DNA of 64,000 bases from Corynebacterium sp. Lineage in GTDB: Bacteria > Actinomycetota > Actinomycetes > Mycobacteriales > Mycobacteriaceae. The stretch spans positions 186,001-250,000 of the forward strand of contig NZ_JAUNKC010000001.1 of the NCBI RefSeq assembly GCF_030532965.1, given 5' to 3'. A program made the translations under genes and the position numbers. Positions within the stretch are counted from its first letter, which is position 1, and the number at the start of each line of letters is the position of its first letter. The notes below the pieces were generated by a model. It ran no database searches. It saw only the letters and a list, made by a program, of their open reading frames with translations, and had not been told where the DNA came from. Below, piece by piece: positions 34,079 to 44,451 of the stretch.

Positions 34079-36981
34079 GTTCGCTCACCGCCGCTATTCG
34101 CCCCACCATACGCGATGTGCGAAAACACCCATTCAGCAGCCTAGCCGCGATCATTTTGATCGCTATTCCCGTCGCGCTGGCGTCATTTCTGTTGGTTTCT
34201 CACGCATCAAGCAACCAGTTCGATCAATTGACGTCGCTTGAGACGGTCGCCACCAAATACGGATCTAGCTGCGAACAGAATTACAGGGGTTGGGATTTCA
34301 CCTGCGAAAACGGGATTTCGAGTGATTCTCGGGGGCACGGGGCTCAGACGACGCGGCAAGGAGTCTCCGACCCTGAGTTAGCGAACCAGAAAATATCCCG
34401 GGACGAAATCGCTGCCGCGTTGGGCGAGGACTTTCATGTGGAATTACGCGCCACAGCTAACGCTGTTTTTGAAGCTGGTGATAGTTCCATCCAGGAAACG
34501 GTGACCCAATTAGATGGTGCACATCTTCTGCCGGGGAATCCACATATCCCCGCCGACGGCGTCGTTCTTACCGAAGAAACTGCCCATCGACTAGGTGCAC
34601 ACATCGGTGACAAGGTCCGGATTGCTTCACTTGTCTGGGGCAATAATAAAGACAATAACGCCATTGAGTCCAACGTACCGACAACGTTAACCGTCGCCGC
34701 CATCAGCCCAGGCTGGCATAACTACGTTTTAGCACCGACACTAGTATCAGATGCACAGGTTTCCGCCGCGCACGAGGCGAAGTGGAGCATTTCCGGCGCA
34801 CCTGACTTCACTTGGCAGGATGTCAAGGCTCTCAACCGGTTAGGGCTCGTGGTTCAATCTCAGGATGTATCCCAGCACCCGAACCGCATCGACCCTGCTG
34901 ACATGTACGAACAGTATCGGGCATCCCTGGAATCTGACCAAACCGATTTCGTGCCGGACGATCCATTCGCGTTCACCCTCACAGTTGCGCTTTTCATGCT
35001 TTCCGTTTACGCGATCGCCTGCCTGCTTATTTTGGCGGCGATCAGTCCGGTATTCGCCGTTGCGACGTCCCGACAAACCGCGGTGTATGCGCTTATGCGT
35101 TCCCAGGGCGCAAGCCGACGGCACATCCGGTTAGCCGTGATGGCGTATGGCACAATCTCCGGTCTTATCGGTGGTGCCATCGGCGTGATGCTTGGCGTTC
35201 TCGCCGCAGTGATCCGGTGGAAGACCGCCTTTGTCGGATGGCCGATGGCTTTTAACGTTGGTTGGTTGATTCTGAGTTTCGTCCTTGCTGTCGTAGGCTC
35301 CACCATTGCGGCTGCAGTACCAGCGATCCTCGCAGCCCGAGGCAGCATCATGTCTGGTGTGGAAGGAAGTCAACCGGACCGATTGCGCAGGTGGCGTAAG
35401 TGGATGGCCATTGGGCCCATCGGTTTAGTGGTCATTGCAATTGGCAAGGTAGCGGAAAACACCATCACCTACGATTGGGATTTCCACTCCACATTCGATG
35501 AAATCCTGTTTTCGCTTTATTCGATTGCATCATCCTTGGGCATCGTAGGAACTGTTGCGTTTCTTATCGCTAGCGTCCCTGCGCTAATTTTCGCCTTGGG
35601 CACCGTGCGGAAACCGCTGGCGGCGAAGCTTGCCGGACGGCTGATACGTCGACAAGCGCTAAAATCCTCATCGATCGTCGCAGCGATCATAGGCATAGTC
35701 TTTGTCGCCACTACCAGCATTGTTGTGGATTCGACGTACTCATTGGACAATCACGCACATGCTTCAGCATCGTTCAATGAAAAAGCTATCGTGGCCAAGC
35801 CCAGCAGCAGGTTCCAAGAAACAGCACCGTCCGTGCCTGCTGAAAAGCTCGCCGCCGATGAAAACAACACACCGTCGCCGCAGATCAAGGAAGCACTGGA
35901 CATCGTTTCTAAAGTGATTGCGCCAGGAGACGAAAACCTCCCCACCATTCCGCTCTACACAATGAGTGAGAACGAACTCCCGTCTCCCGATCTCGACCTT
36001 TTGTACTTTAGCCTCGATGATGGCTGCTCGAAAAAGCTCGACGAATTTTATCAATCCACTGACCCTTACGCGCAACTCGATTCAGAAACCGCACGTAAAT
36101 GTCGGTATCACCGCTTAAGTACCCGCTATACTCCGTCGTGGTTACCGAGTGGCGACTCGGTTCTTATCGGCGGGGTGGAACTCTTGCAGTTAATAAACAC
36201 CGACCCAACCGCCATGTCTGAGGACAAACTGGCGGAAGCAACCAAGGTGCTCGAAGCCGGTGGTGTCGTCGGATCGTCGGCTATCCCACTTAGCGGTGAT
36301 CAGCCTTTCATTGTGACTACTTTTCCCGCCAGCGATGATGCGGAACCAAAAGTTGCCGTCAAAGCCACGGTACCGTTTAGCGCCGCGTTACCCGAAGAAT
36401 TCGGTGGTTGGATCATTAGCCCACAGGCTGCAAAGAAACTCGAATTATCCGCAAGCTATATCGGCCACGCCGTCATTGGCGACCGAGCAATCACGTATGA
36501 CGATATGACCGAAATTTCGGAACGCATCAATGCTCGTCACAATTTCGTCGAAGCGTGGGCGCTCAATAACCCGATGCCGTCTCCACTTATTCCGCTCCTT
36601 ATCATCAGCGCGATAATCCTCGCCATCCTAGGGCTCATCGTCGTGCTTTCCATTGCCCAGGTACGTGCCCAAAACGAGCAGCTATACGCACTGGGCGCCC
36701 CAACGAAGCTCATGCGTCGCGTTGGTGCCTTTTATCTGGGAATGATGGCGTTGGCGGGAACAGTGCCAGCCGTCATCCTGGGGCATATCGCGGCATTCTT
36801 CTTACTCGATCCCTCAGAATATGACGAAAATGGCGAGATCATTACTGTCGGAAGTGTGGAATTCTGGCACATCCAATGGCAACTAGTGGCGATATTGTGC
36901 CTGGTTGTGCCACTCATCGCAGCGCTGATGGGGTACTTCGCAACCAGAAGCAATAAGTATCTAAGCTATCGGCACGACTAG
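34075..36981 (+). CDS. FtsX-like ABC transporter permease
   Basis: A 968-aa permease with two FtsX-type units. One helix near residues 20-45, then a large extracellular domain (about 45-300), three to four helices (about 305-440) including SRQTAVYALMRSQGASRRHI, further helices (about 460-550), a second extracellular domain (about 560-840), and final helices (about 850-960) with QVRAQNEQLYALGAPTKLMR, which repeats the earlier coupling motif. The doubled coupling motif marks the 10-helix BceB/MacB-like design. Two cysteines near residue 62 and 75 lie in the first external domain. It ends the PadR operon and is followed by a strong terminator. Confidence 0.9.
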   Translation: MSSLTAAIRPTIRDVRKHPFSSLAAIILIAIPVALASFLLVSHASSNQFDQLTSLETVATKYGSSCEQNYRGWDFTCENGISSDSRGHGAQTTRQGVSDPELANQKISRDEIAAALGEDFHVELRATANAVFEAGDSSIQETVTQLDGAHLLPGNPHIPADGVVLTEETAHRLGAHIGDKVRIASLVWGNNKDNNAIESNVPTTLTVAAISPGWHNYVLAPTLVSDAQVSAAHEAKWSISGAPDFTWQDVKALNRLGLVVQSQDVSQHPNRIDPADMYEQYRASLESDQTDFVPDDPFAFTLTVALFMLSVYAIACLLILAAISPVFAVATSRQTAVYALMRSQGASRRHIRLAVMAYGTISGLIGGAIGVMLGVLAAVIRWKTAFVGWPMAFNVGWLILSFVLAVVGSTIAAAVPAILAARGSIMSGVEGSQPDRLRRWRKWMAIGPIGLVVIAIGKVAENTITYDWDFHSTFDEILFSLYSIASSLGIVGTVAFLIASVPALIFALGTVRKPLAAKLAGRLIRRQALKSSSIVAAIIGIVFVATTSIVVDSTYSLDNHAHASASFNEKAIVAKPSSRFQETAPSVPAEKLAADENNTPSPQIKEALDIVSKVIAPGDENLPTIPLYTMSENELPSPDLDLLYFSLDDGCSKKLDEFYQSTDPYAQLDSETARKCRYHRLSTRYTPSWLPSGDSVLIGGVELLQLINTDPTAMSEDKLAEATKVLEAGGVVGSSAIPLSGDQPFIVTTFPASDDAEPKVAVKATVPFSAALPEEFGGWIISPQAAKKLELSASYIGHAVIGDRAITYDDMTEISERINARHNFVEAWALNNPMPSPLIPLLIISAIILAILGLIVVLSIAQVRAQNEQLYALGAPTKLMRRVGAFYLGMMALAGTVPAVILGHIAAFFLLDPSEYDENGEIITVGSVEFWHIQWQLVAILCLVVPLIAALMGYFATRSNKYLSYRHD

Positions 36982-37008
36982 GAGCGTCGACAAGCGACCC
37001 CCGTTATG

Positions 37009-37052
37009 CCCACAGCGCCTAGCCGGTTACCGGAAGGCGCTGTGGGTTTTTC
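37009..37052 (+). terminator. Terminator between the ABC operon and pcrA
   Basis: Perfect 12-bp stem (37009-37020 with 37035-37046), 14-nt loop, followed by T5, 27 nt after the permease stop. It may also serve the convergent minus-strand helicase gene. Confidence 0.85.
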
Positions 37053-37054
37053 AG

Positions 37055-39757
37055 TTACAGCTTTTCTATCTGCACCCCGCCGATGAGCATCAGCCGCACC
37101 TTGCCAGCGGAGCCGAAGTCAATCATCACCGAAGGATAGGGCCCGGCATTATCCACGCTCAAAACCGTTCCCAACCCGTATTTTGCATGGTTGACCCGAT
37201 CGCCCGCGACGAGTTCCACATCGCTGCGATTCAGTGGTTTCTTCGGTATTCCCGAACGCTGGGTTGCCGGTTTGGACGAACCATAGCGGGAGCCGGAACC
37301 GCCGGAGAAATACCCCGATTGGCTCAGCCCGCCGTAGCTGTAGTCTTCACCCCACATCGAGGACGCAGTTGGTTCTTCCCGACGCCAATCAATCAGGTCG
37401 CTTGGGATGTCTTCCAAAAACCGCGACGCCGGGTTGGTCACCGCATTGCCCCACGACGAGCGCAGCATCGCCCGGGTGATATAGAGGGTTTTTCGGGCCC
37501 GCGTAATACCCACGTACGCTAGCCGACGTTCTTCCGCCAGCTCGCGCGGATTGCCCAGGGAGCGTAGGTGTGGGAATTGCCCATCTTCCCAGCCCAGTAG
37601 GAATACCACCGGAAACTCCAAGCCTTTGGCGGTGTGCAACGTCATGAGTGTGACAACACCTTGGTCGTTCTCTGGGATCTGGTCGGCGTCGGCCACCAGC
37701 GATACCTTTTCTAAGAACGCCTGCAAAGATCCTGGTTGCGGCTCACCAATGTCGCGGGATAGGGCGATGTCGTCGCCTGATTCTGACTGCTCATAGGCCA
37801 ATTGGTTCGCGGCTTCGGAACTAAATTCCCGAGCCACGGACACCAACTCGTTGAGGTTATCCAACCTGGCACCGTCCTGCGGGTCATTGCTCACTTCCAG
37901 CTCAGCCTTATAGCCGGTTGCATCCAAAATCCGCGACACCACTGCTCCGATGTCCGGTAGCCCGGTAACGTCATTGACCAGTTCGCGCGATTCGGCCCGC
38001 AGGTTATCCATCAATTCGACGAAACCAGCGACCGCGTTTTTGGCCCGGCCGCCGAGCATCGAAATCTCGCCCGCGCTGGCGTCGATAAGCGCTTGGCTGA
38101 AACTCACGCCAGCATTGTCCACATGCAATTGGATAAACGCTAAAGCTCGGTCCCCGATCCCCCGGCGCGGCGTGTTAATAATGCGGCGGATCGACACTTC
38201 ATCGTCGGGGTTATCGAGTACCCGCAGGTAGGCGATGATGTCGCGGATTTCCTTGCGCTCGTAAAATCGGGTGCCGCCAACAACTTTGTAGGGGATGCCG
38301 GTGCGAATGAAGACGTCTTCGACCGCGCGGGAGGAATTATTGGTGCGGTACATGACGGCGATGTCGCCGAAGTGTGTGCCGTCCTCTATCAGCTGATCGA
38401 TCTCTTGTGCCACGAATCGTGCTTCGTCGTGTTCGTTGTCGGCGACGTATCCGATGATTTTGTTGCCAGCGCCTTGGTCGGTCCAGAGTTTCTTTTCGCG
38501 TCGGTTTTCGTTGTGGGCGATCACCGCGTTGGCTGCCGACAGGATTGTTTGGGTGGAACGGTAGTTTTGTTCCAGCATGATGGTGCGTGCCTGCGGGTAG
38601 TCGCGTTCGAACTCTTCGATGTTGCGGATCGTGGCACCCCGGAAGGCGTAGATCGACTGGTCGGAATCGCCGACAACGCATAATTCGGCGGCGTCTTCGC
38701 CGGTTCCGACAAGTTCGTTGATGAGGACGTATTGGGCGTGGTTGGTGTCCTGGTATTCGTCGATGAGGACGTGGCGGAATCTGCGCCGGTAATAGGCGGT
38801 GACCTCCGGATGGCTGCGGAATATTGTCACTACCTCGCCGATGAGGTCATCGAAGTCGAGGGAATTAGCCGCCCGGAGTCGCTTTTGGTATTCCTGGTAG
38901 ACCGAGGCGATCGCTTTATTGTATGGGTTGCGGGTGGTTTCGGCCTCCTCACGTGCGGAATCGGGGTCGATTAATTCGTTTTTCAGCGCCGAAATTCCGG
39001 TTGCAAACAGCCGTGGCGGAAATTTCTTTGGGTCTAATTCCAGGTCTTTGGCGATCATGGCCAACAGGCGTTTGGAATCGTCGGTGTCGTAGATGGTGAA
39101 ATTGGTGTTTAGCCCGGGCACAAGGTGCGCTTGTTCCCGAAGCAGCCGCACACAGGTGGAGTGAAACGTTGCCACCCACATCCGGTTGGCGACGGGTCCG
39201 ACCAGCCCGGTGACGCGTTCTCGCATTTCGGCGGCCGCCTTGTTGGTGAAGGTGATGGCGAGAATTTGGCCGGGGCTGACGCTTCGCTGACCCATGAGGT
39301 ACGCGATGCGCCGTGTCAAAACGGCGGTTTTTCCGGAGCCTGCGCCAGCGATAATCAGAAGCGGGGTGCCGATGTGTTCCACCGCTTTGCGTTGTTCGGG
39401 GTTTAAACCGGCGATCAGTTCTTCGGCAGGCACGAGCGGGCTGCGCGGCAGGTTCGCTGGTTTAAACGGCGAATCCTGGGCGGGCGCGCCGACGTTCGGC
39501 GGGGTAACCGGATAGCTGGGTTGGTGCCATGACGCTTCGCTGTCGCGTGGTTCTTCCGGCGGTGGCGGGACGGCCGGAAATGGTTCTTCCGGTGCGGGTG
39601 GTTCTTCCGGCAGCGGTGGCTTTTCCGCCGCCATCGTTTCGGAGGGTTTCGGCGCGGTAGTGAATTCGCCGAATCCGCCTAATGCGGAGAAAAGGTCGGG
39701 CTGTTCGGCGGCAGAGTTGTTGTGTGGCAGGAATGGGGAGGCGCTGTTTTCACTCAT
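37055..39757 (-). CDS. pcrA: ATP-dependent DNA helicase PcrA/UvrD
   Basis: A 900-aa superfamily 1A 3'-5' helicase acting in nucleotide excision and replication repair. A poorly conserved N-terminal ~115 residues is rich in Pro/Glu (PPLPEEPPAPEEPFPAVPPP). The core follows: Q motif LNPEQRKAVEH, Walker A IAGAGSGKTAVLTRR, motif II IDEYQDTN, motif III VVGDSDQSIYAFRGA, motif IV EQNYRST, VTLMTLHTAKGLEF and EERRLAYVGITRA. The C-terminal Tudor-like tail (VELVAGDRVNHAKYGLGTV, about 845-865) is the RNA-polymerase-binding element of PcrA. It is divergent from the chorismate mutase gene. Confidence 0.95.
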   Translation of the reverse strand: MSENSASPFLPHNNSAAEQPDLFSALGGFGEFTTAPKPSETMAAEKPPLPEEPPAPEEPFPAVPPPPEEPRDSEASWHQPSYPVTPPNVGAPAQDSPFKPANLPRSPLVPAEELIAGLNPEQRKAVEHIGTPLLIIAGAGSGKTAVLTRRIAYLMGQRSVSPGQILAITFTNKAAAEMRERVTGLVGPVANRMWVATFHSTCVRLLREQAHLVPGLNTNFTIYDTDDSKRLLAMIAKDLELDPKKFPPRLFATGISALKNELIDPDSAREEAETTRNPYNKAIASVYQEYQKRLRAANSLDFDDLIGEVVTIFRSHPEVTAYYRRRFRHVLIDEYQDTNHAQYVLINELVGTGEDAAELCVVGDSDQSIYAFRGATIRNIEEFERDYPQARTIMLEQNYRSTQTILSAANAVIAHNENRREKKLWTDQGAGNKIIGYVADNEHDEARFVAQEIDQLIEDGTHFGDIAVMYRTNNSSRAVEDVFIRTGIPYKVVGGTRFYERKEIRDIIAYLRVLDNPDDEVSIRRIINTPRRGIGDRALAFIQLHVDNAGVSFSQALIDASAGEISMLGGRAKNAVAGFVELMDNLRAESRELVNDVTGLPDIGAVVSRILDATGYKAELEVSNDPQDGARLDNLNELVSVAREFSSEAANQLAYEQSESGDDIALSRDIGEPQPGSLQAFLEKVSLVADADQIPENDQGVVTLMTLHTAKGLEFPVVFLLGWEDGQFPHLRSLGNPRELAEERRLAYVGITRARKTLYITRAMLRSSWGNAVTNPASRFLEDIPSDLIDWRREEPTASSMWGEDYSYGGLSQSGYFSGGSGSRYGSSKPATQRSGIPKKPLNRSDVELVAGDRVNHAKYGLGTVLSVDNAGPYPSVMIDFGSAGKVRLMLIGGVQIEKL

Positions 39758-39906
39758 GGTTCTTCCAACTTACAACGTCGCCCTGACATGAGCGGCTAAC
39801 ACCTCTGAAGTTCTCGTTGTGCCAGCTAAAAATCTGGTGTTCGTACTCCCCCTAACTGGTTGAATGCGCTACCTGATCGTAGGTGAATTCTGGCACAATA
39901 ACAGCC

Positions 39907-40224
39907 ATGAGCACTGATGCGCAGCCCTTGCCGGAAAACTTTGATATTCGGTCCCCATCGGGCACCGACGATCCGTTGTCGGATGCAGAAATCCAGCAAT
40001 ATCGGGAAGAAATCAATCGGTTGGATCGGGTTATTTTGGACGCCGTTAAACGCCGTACGGAGATCTCGAAGGCGATTGGTAAAACCCGGATGTCCTCCGG
40101 TGGCACGAGGTTGGTGCACACCCGCGAGGTTGCGATTATCAATCAGTTTCGGGAGGAATTGGGCGACGAAGGCCCCGGCTTGGCGCAGATTCTGCTGCGA
40201 ATGGGGCGCGGCCGGTTAGGCTAA
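39907..40224 (+). CDS. csm: Chorismate mutase (AroQ type)
   Basis: A 105-aa all-helical enzyme converting chorismate to prephenate for Phe/Tyr synthesis. The fold starts at SDAEIQQYREEINRLDRVIL and continues with DAVKRRTEISKAIGKTR, with the conserved Arg and Lys for substrate binding, then VHTREVAIINQFRE and ILLRMGRGRLG at the C-terminus. In actinobacteria such short chorismate mutases need the DAHP synthase for full activity and their C-terminus contacts it; the RLG end fits that. ATG 39907 is chosen over 39883 by family length (about 90-105 aa). The order pgi-csm-pcrA is as in C. glutamicum. Confidence 0.93.
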   Translation: MSTDAQPLPENFDIRSPSGTDDPLSDAEIQQYREEINRLDRVILDAVKRRTEISKAIGKTRMSSGGTRLVHTREVAIINQFREELGDEGPGLAQILLRMGRGRLG

Positions 40225-40415
40225 CATTCGTCCGCCCCACCGTTGGCTGTGGTTGATCCCACATGCCACGTCCTGGGCAGGGAAAACTATGGCCTTTGCC
40301 ACCTTGCGAAGTTCTGCGCCGGAAACTGGCGGCATAATTGACTACCGTTAGAAGAGGTTTGTGGTTTCTTACGGCCACGTACGCACCGTTGTTTAGAAAT
40401 GGAGATTCTTTCACT

Positions 40416-42056
40416 ATGTCCCTCGACATCACTTCAACTCCCCAATGGCACAAGGTTGTGCAAGCGCAGAAGCAACTGAGCACCACCACGTTGCGTGATC
40501 TTTTTGCAGCTGATCCTGATCGTGCGACGAAATACAGCCTGGATGCCGCAGGGTTGCATGTTGATCTCTCCAAAAATTTGCTTGACGACGCCACCCGCGC
40601 GGCGTTGGTGGAGCTCGCGCAGGCGGCCCAGCTCCCTGACCGCATCGAAGACATGTACAGCGGTGTTCACATAAACGACACTGAAGATCGAGCTGTTCTC
40701 CACACCGCCCTGAGGTTGCCGGTGAGCGCCGATTTGGTAGTTGATGGTCAAGACGTCGCCGCCGATGTTCATGAGGTGCTTGGTCGGATGCGGGATTTCG
40801 CAACCGCCCTGCGTTCCGGTTCGTGGCTTGGCTACACCGGTCGCACCATTAAGACCGTGGTGAACATCGGTATCGGTGGTTCCGATCTTGGCCCAGCAAT
40901 GGCGGTCAAGGCGCTGCGTGCTTATGCCACCGCGGGTATCTCCGCGAAGTTTGTGTCCAATGTCGACCCGGCAGATATGGTGTCTGTTTTGGATGAGTGC
41001 GATCCAGAATCGACACTTTTTGTGGTGGCTTCCAAGACGTTCACCACCCAGGAAACCCTCGCGAATGCCCACGCGGCGAAGCGCTGGTTGGTGGAAAAGC
41101 TCGGTTCGGAAGATGCGGTGGCGAAGCACTTCGTGGCGGTTTCGACCAATGCAGAAAAAGTTGCGGAGTTCGGTATCGATACCAAGAACATGTTTGGGTT
41201 CTGGGAATGGGTAGGCGGCCGCTATTCGGTGGATTCCGCCATCGGTTTGTCGCTCATGGCTGTCATTGGGCCTATGGATTTCATGCGGTTTTTGGAGGGT
41301 TTCCACGCCATGGATGTCCATTTCCGCACCGCCGACCTGGAAAAGAACATCCCAGTCCTCATGGGCCTTTTGGGAGTGTTATATAACGACTTTTTCGGTG
41401 CAGAAACCCACGCGGTTCTCCCCTATTCCGAGGACCTCGGTCGGTTCCCGGCCTATCTGCAACAGTTGACGATGGAGTCCAACGGCAAGTCCGTACGCCA
41501 CGACGGCAGCCCAGTGACCTGCGGCACCGGCGAGATTTACTGGGGTGAACCGGGAACCAACGGTCAGCATGCGTTCTTCCAGTTGATGCACCAGGGTACG
41601 AAACTCATTCCGGCGGACTTCATTGGTTTTGCCCGTCCAAAGCAGGATTTACCCACCGCTGACGGAACCGGCAGCATGCACGATCTACTGATGAGCAATT
41701 TCTTTGCCCAGACCAAGGTGCTCGCCTTCGGCAAGACCGCCGAAGAAATCGCCGCCGAGGGCGTGGCGGAAGAATTGGTGAATCATAAGGTCATGCCGGG
41801 CAATCGCCCGACCACCACCATCCTTGCCGAAGAACTCACCCCAGCCGTGCTCGGCGCTTTGATCGCGCTGTACGAGCACATCACCTTCGTTCAGGGTGTC
41901 ATTTGGGACGTGAATTCCTTCGACCAGTGGGGCGTGGAGCTGGGCAAGCAGCAAGCCAATGATTTGGCCCCTGCGGTTTCCGGCGCCGAAGATGTCAATT
42001 CCGGTGACGGCTCCACCGATGAGCTGATTAAGTGGTTCCGCGCTCACCGGAACTAA
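40416..42056 (+). CDS. pgi: Glucose-6-phosphate isomerase
   Basis: Glycolytic enzyme, 546 aa. Signature blocks: [19 protein letters not shown] (about residue 150-168), [35 protein letters not shown] (with one residue change from the common pattern), [22 protein letters not shown], and [18 protein letters not shown] near the C-terminus. Catalytic Glu and His regions are intact ([18 protein letters not shown]). ATG 40416 matches family N-termini; the frame is open from 40338 but the extra residues are not conserved. Confidence 0.97.
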   Translation: MSLDITSTPQWHKVVQAQKQLSTTTLRDLFAADPDRATKYSLDAAGLHVDLSKNLLDDATRAALVELAQAAQLPDRIEDMYSGVHINDTEDRAVLHTALRLPVSADLVVDGQDVAADVHEVLGRMRDFATALRSGSWLGYTGRTIKTVVNIGIGGSDLGPAMAVKALRAYATAGISAKFVSNVDPADMVSVLDECDPESTLFVVASKTFTTQETLANAHAAKRWLVEKLGSEDAVAKHFVAVSTNAEKVAEFGIDTKNMFGFWEWVGGRYSVDSAIGLSLMAVIGPMDFMRFLEGFHAMDVHFRTADLEKNIPVLMGLLGVLYNDFFGAETHAVLPYSEDLGRFPAYLQQLTMESNGKSVRHDGSPVTCGTGEIYWGEPGTNGQHAFFQLMHQGTKLIPADFIGFARPKQDLPTADGTGSMHDLLMSNFFAQTKVLAFGKTAEEIAAEGVAEELVNHKVMPGNRPTTTILAEELTPAVLGALIALYEHITFVQGVIWDVNSFDQWGVELGKQQANDLAPAVSGAEDVNSGDGSTDELIKWFRAHRN

Positions 42057-42065
42057 TCACGCAAT

Positions 42066-42114
42066 CGCACTGGTGGCAGTCTGCTAATGTCCTGAGCAGG
42101 CTGCCACCAGTGCG
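42066..42114. terminator. Bidirectional terminator between pgi and the hydrolase gene
   Basis: A 20-bp stem (42066-42085 with 42095-42114, one wobble position), 9-nt loop, placed exactly between the convergent stop codons. Confidence 0.8.
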
Positions 42115-43062
42115 TTAGTGCAGATAACTCCGGATGGCTGTAAGAAGCGAATCCCTAAACGCGATCATGCGGCTGTTAGCTGGGTTTAAAATATCGGCAC
42201 CGTGATACATTCCCGGTACTGTCACTAATTCGCATTCCGGTAGCCGCATCGCATAAGCCACGTCTTCGTCATAGAACAGGTCGAGGGTTCCAACCCCTAT
42301 CCATGTCGGCGGCATTGCGTGGAGATCATCGCGACGCGCTGGTACCGCATAGGTGCCGGTTGAATCGTGGTTTCTGTTCGCCCCCAGGTAGCAGCGCCAC
42401 CCGTAGCGGTTCGCGCTTGGCCACCACAGAGGTGCGAATGAGTTCTTCCCCGGGGTGCTGCCGGTCATGTCATCCAGCATTGGGTATATCAACGCCTGGA
42501 AATCGATGGTGATGGTGGTGTCAACCGCCCGGTGGACCACCGCCGCAGCCAGGCCACCACCAGCGGAGCTACCCGCGATGATAATCTTGCTGGGGTTGTG
42601 GGAGTGTATCCACTGAAGTGCCGCGTAGCAATCATCAAGGGGAATCGGATAGGGGTGTTCCGGGGCGAGCCGATAGTCCACGCTTACAATCACGCAGCCT
42701 AAATCCCGCGCCATTTCCGAGCAATAGGCATGATCGACCGCTGCCCGCCCCATGATGAAACCGCCACCGTGGATCCATAGCACCACCGGCGAACCGGACA
42801 TTGCCACAGGAACCGATTCCGGGGTGTATTGGGTTACGGTGATTTCTGCCCCGACGCTATTGATCGCATGCTCGGTCAGCTGCACGTGTGGGATCGGTTC
42901 GGTGGCGGCGTTTCGAAATCTTCGAAAATACCACAACCCCCAGCGGTTATGTGGCTGGATTAGTTCGCGGCAGGCCGGGTGGCGCAATTCCGGCGGAATG
43001 CGTGAAAGTACCTGGTGTCGTTGGATAACAAACTGGCAGAAACGCCAGATAAAAAGAAACAT
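42115..43062 (-). CDS. Alpha/beta-hydrolase (HSL-type esterase)
   Basis: A 315-aa hydrolase of the hormone-sensitive-lipase class: oxyanion-hole motif WIHGGGFIMG (about residue 93-102), nucleophile elbow IIAGSSAGGGLAAAV (Ser near 160), Asp in IGVGTLDLFYDEDV region and His in GMYHGADIL. The first ~20 residues are hydrophobic (MFLFIWRFCQFVIQ) and may anchor the protein. It lies 12 bp after nei on the same strand. The natural ester is unknown. Confidence 0.88.
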   Translation of the reverse strand: MFLFIWRFCQFVIQRHQVLSRIPPELRHPACRELIQPHNRWGLWYFRRFRNAATEPIPHVQLTEHAINSVGAEITVTQYTPESVPVAMSGSPVVLWIHGGGFIMGRAAVDHAYCSEMARDLGCVIVSVDYRLAPEHPYPIPLDDCYAALQWIHSHNPSKIIIAGSSAGGGLAAAVVHRAVDTTITIDFQALIYPMLDDMTGSTPGKNSFAPLWWPSANRYGWRCYLGANRNHDSTGTYAVPARRDDLHAMPPTWIGVGTLDLFYDEDVAYAMRLPECELVTVPGMYHGADILNPANSRMIAFRDSLLTAIRSYLH

Positions 43063-43074
43063 GATCTCGCTCGC

Positions 43075-43899
43075 CTACAGGTCGGCTGGTCCTAAACCCT
43101 GTTGCGGTTGGCAATGAGGGCACCACCAGATGATGCGTTCAAGATCGTTATAATCCCCGCCCAATTCGCCTTTCTTGATGCTGGTGCCGCATCGGCGGCA
43201 AGGTTTTCCGTTTCGGCCGAACACATAGGCGGATTCCCCTGCCCGCCGAACCCCGGTCGTCACCCTAAGCGGCGACATTCGGTTGGCCCACATGAGCTTC
43301 CGCCCGATGCCAAGCACCGCAGCGACATCGGTATCCGCCACCACGGTGGCGGGATGGATGCCCGCGATGAAACAGATTTCTGCCCGATATTCATTTCCAA
43401 TGCCCGCCACGTTGCGTTGATCCAACAGCGCGGTTCCGATCGTCCGGTCCGGGACGGCCGTGATGCGTCGTAACGCTTCGGCGGCACCGGAGTCCGGCCA
43501 GTCCGGGCTCAAAATATCCGGCCCGAGATGCGCGATGTGGTTGGCGTATTCTATGGCGGGAAAGACCCGAACGAAGCCTAAGGAATGACCCACCAATTCG
43601 ATCGGGCCTGCCGCATCAGCCAAGCGCAACACCACCCGCGCCGTGTGGCCGGGCTTGCGCCACTTCGCGCCAAGCCGGTGCATCGACCACGACCCTTCCA
43701 TTTTCAGGTGCGTGTGCAAGATGGTCGACCCAAACTGCATGAAGAGGTGCTTGCCATAAGGCCACACCCGGGTACAGGTGGTGGCGGTGAAGTCAACTGT
43801 GGCAAATCGGGGTACCCGAATGTCGGTGCCTAGGACTTCTCGCCCCACCATGAATTGCAGCCGGTGCGCGAGTTGAAAAATTGAATCGCCTTCGGGCAT
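43075..43899 (-). CDS. nei: Fpg/Nei-family DNA glycosylase
   Basis: A 274-aa bifunctional DNA glycosylase/AP lyase. The enzyme must begin with Pro after Met removal; MPEGDSIFQLAHRLQ at 43899 gives this, so the longer frame upstream is rejected. Other marks: LGTDIRVPRFATVDF, LHTHLKMEGSWSMH with the conserved Lys, LLDQRNVAGIGNEYRAEICFIAGIHP (H2TH region), and the C-terminal zinc finger with CRRCG and CPHCQ pairs. The PEGDS start marks the Nei rather than MutM branch. It belongs to a lhr-yccF-nei set on the minus strand, suggesting a repair operon. Confidence 0.93.
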   Translation of the reverse strand: MPEGDSIFQLAHRLQFMVGREVLGTDIRVPRFATVDFTATTCTRVWPYGKHLFMQFGSTILHTHLKMEGSWSMHRLGAKWRKPGHTARVVLRLADAAGPIELVGHSLGFVRVFPAIEYANHIAHLGPDILSPDWPDSGAAEALRRITAVPDRTIGTALLDQRNVAGIGNEYRAEICFIAGIHPATVVADTDVAAVLGIGRKLMWANRMSPLRVTTGVRRAGESAYVFGRNGKPCRRCGTSIKKGELGGDYNDLERIIWWCPHCQPQQGLGPADL

Positions 43900-43916
43900 T
43901 GCGTCGCCGGTGACCC

Positions 43917-44330
43917 CTACATCGACACCATCGGCCGGTAGCCGAATGGGATGGCGTCGGACGGCACGATCCGCTTGCCGAATGGGAAACAGGTCACCGG
44001 AATCATCTTGATATTGGCGATCGCCAAGGGAATACCAATGATGGTAATGGCTTGCATGGCTGCCGTGACCACATGTCCTATGGCCAGCCACAACCCGGCG
44101 ACCAAGAACCACACAATATTTCCGATGCTTGACGCCCCGCTAACTCCGGTGGCGGGCTCCACCACCGTGCGGCCGAACGGCCAGAGCGCATAACTAGCCA
44201 TGCGGAAACTTGCCACCCCGAAAGGGATGGTCACGATAAAGACGCAGGCAATTAACCCGAAAAGAAAATACCCAAAGGCCAATGCTAACCCCGCGAACAG
44301 GAACCAGATCACATTCAAAATAAGATTCAT
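43917..44330 (-). CDS. YccF-domain membrane protein
   Basis: A 137-aa protein with two repeated YccF units: NLILNVIWFLFAGLALAFGY at the start and GNIVWFLVAGLWLAIGHVV in the second half, each a helical pair, with FPFGKRIV near the end. YccF proteins are widespread small inner-membrane proteins of unknown function. ATG 44330 is preferred over 44348 since the domain begins there. It lies 17 bp upstream of nei. Confidence 0.87.
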   Translation of the reverse strand: MNLILNVIWFLFAGLALAFGYFLFGLIACVFIVTIPFGVASFRMASYALWPFGRTVVEPATGVSGASSIGNIVWFLVAGLWLAIGHVVTAAMQAITIIGIPLAIANIKMIPVTCFPFGKRIVPSDAIPFGYRPMVSM

Positions 44331-44451
44331 GTACCCCAGAGTAACCAATCACATGGTTTCTGGCCGATAGAGTTACCAGATCTTGATTGATCCGCACCAA
44401 TATCTACAACAACAGGCCAATCGGGAACAGTATCGCCTCAAAAATCGTCCG

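Noticed and set aside
43900..44112. A 71-residue N-terminal extension of the Nei glycosylase
   Set aside because: The enzyme needs Pro as first residue after Met removal, which only the start at 43899 gives, and the extension overlaps yccF.
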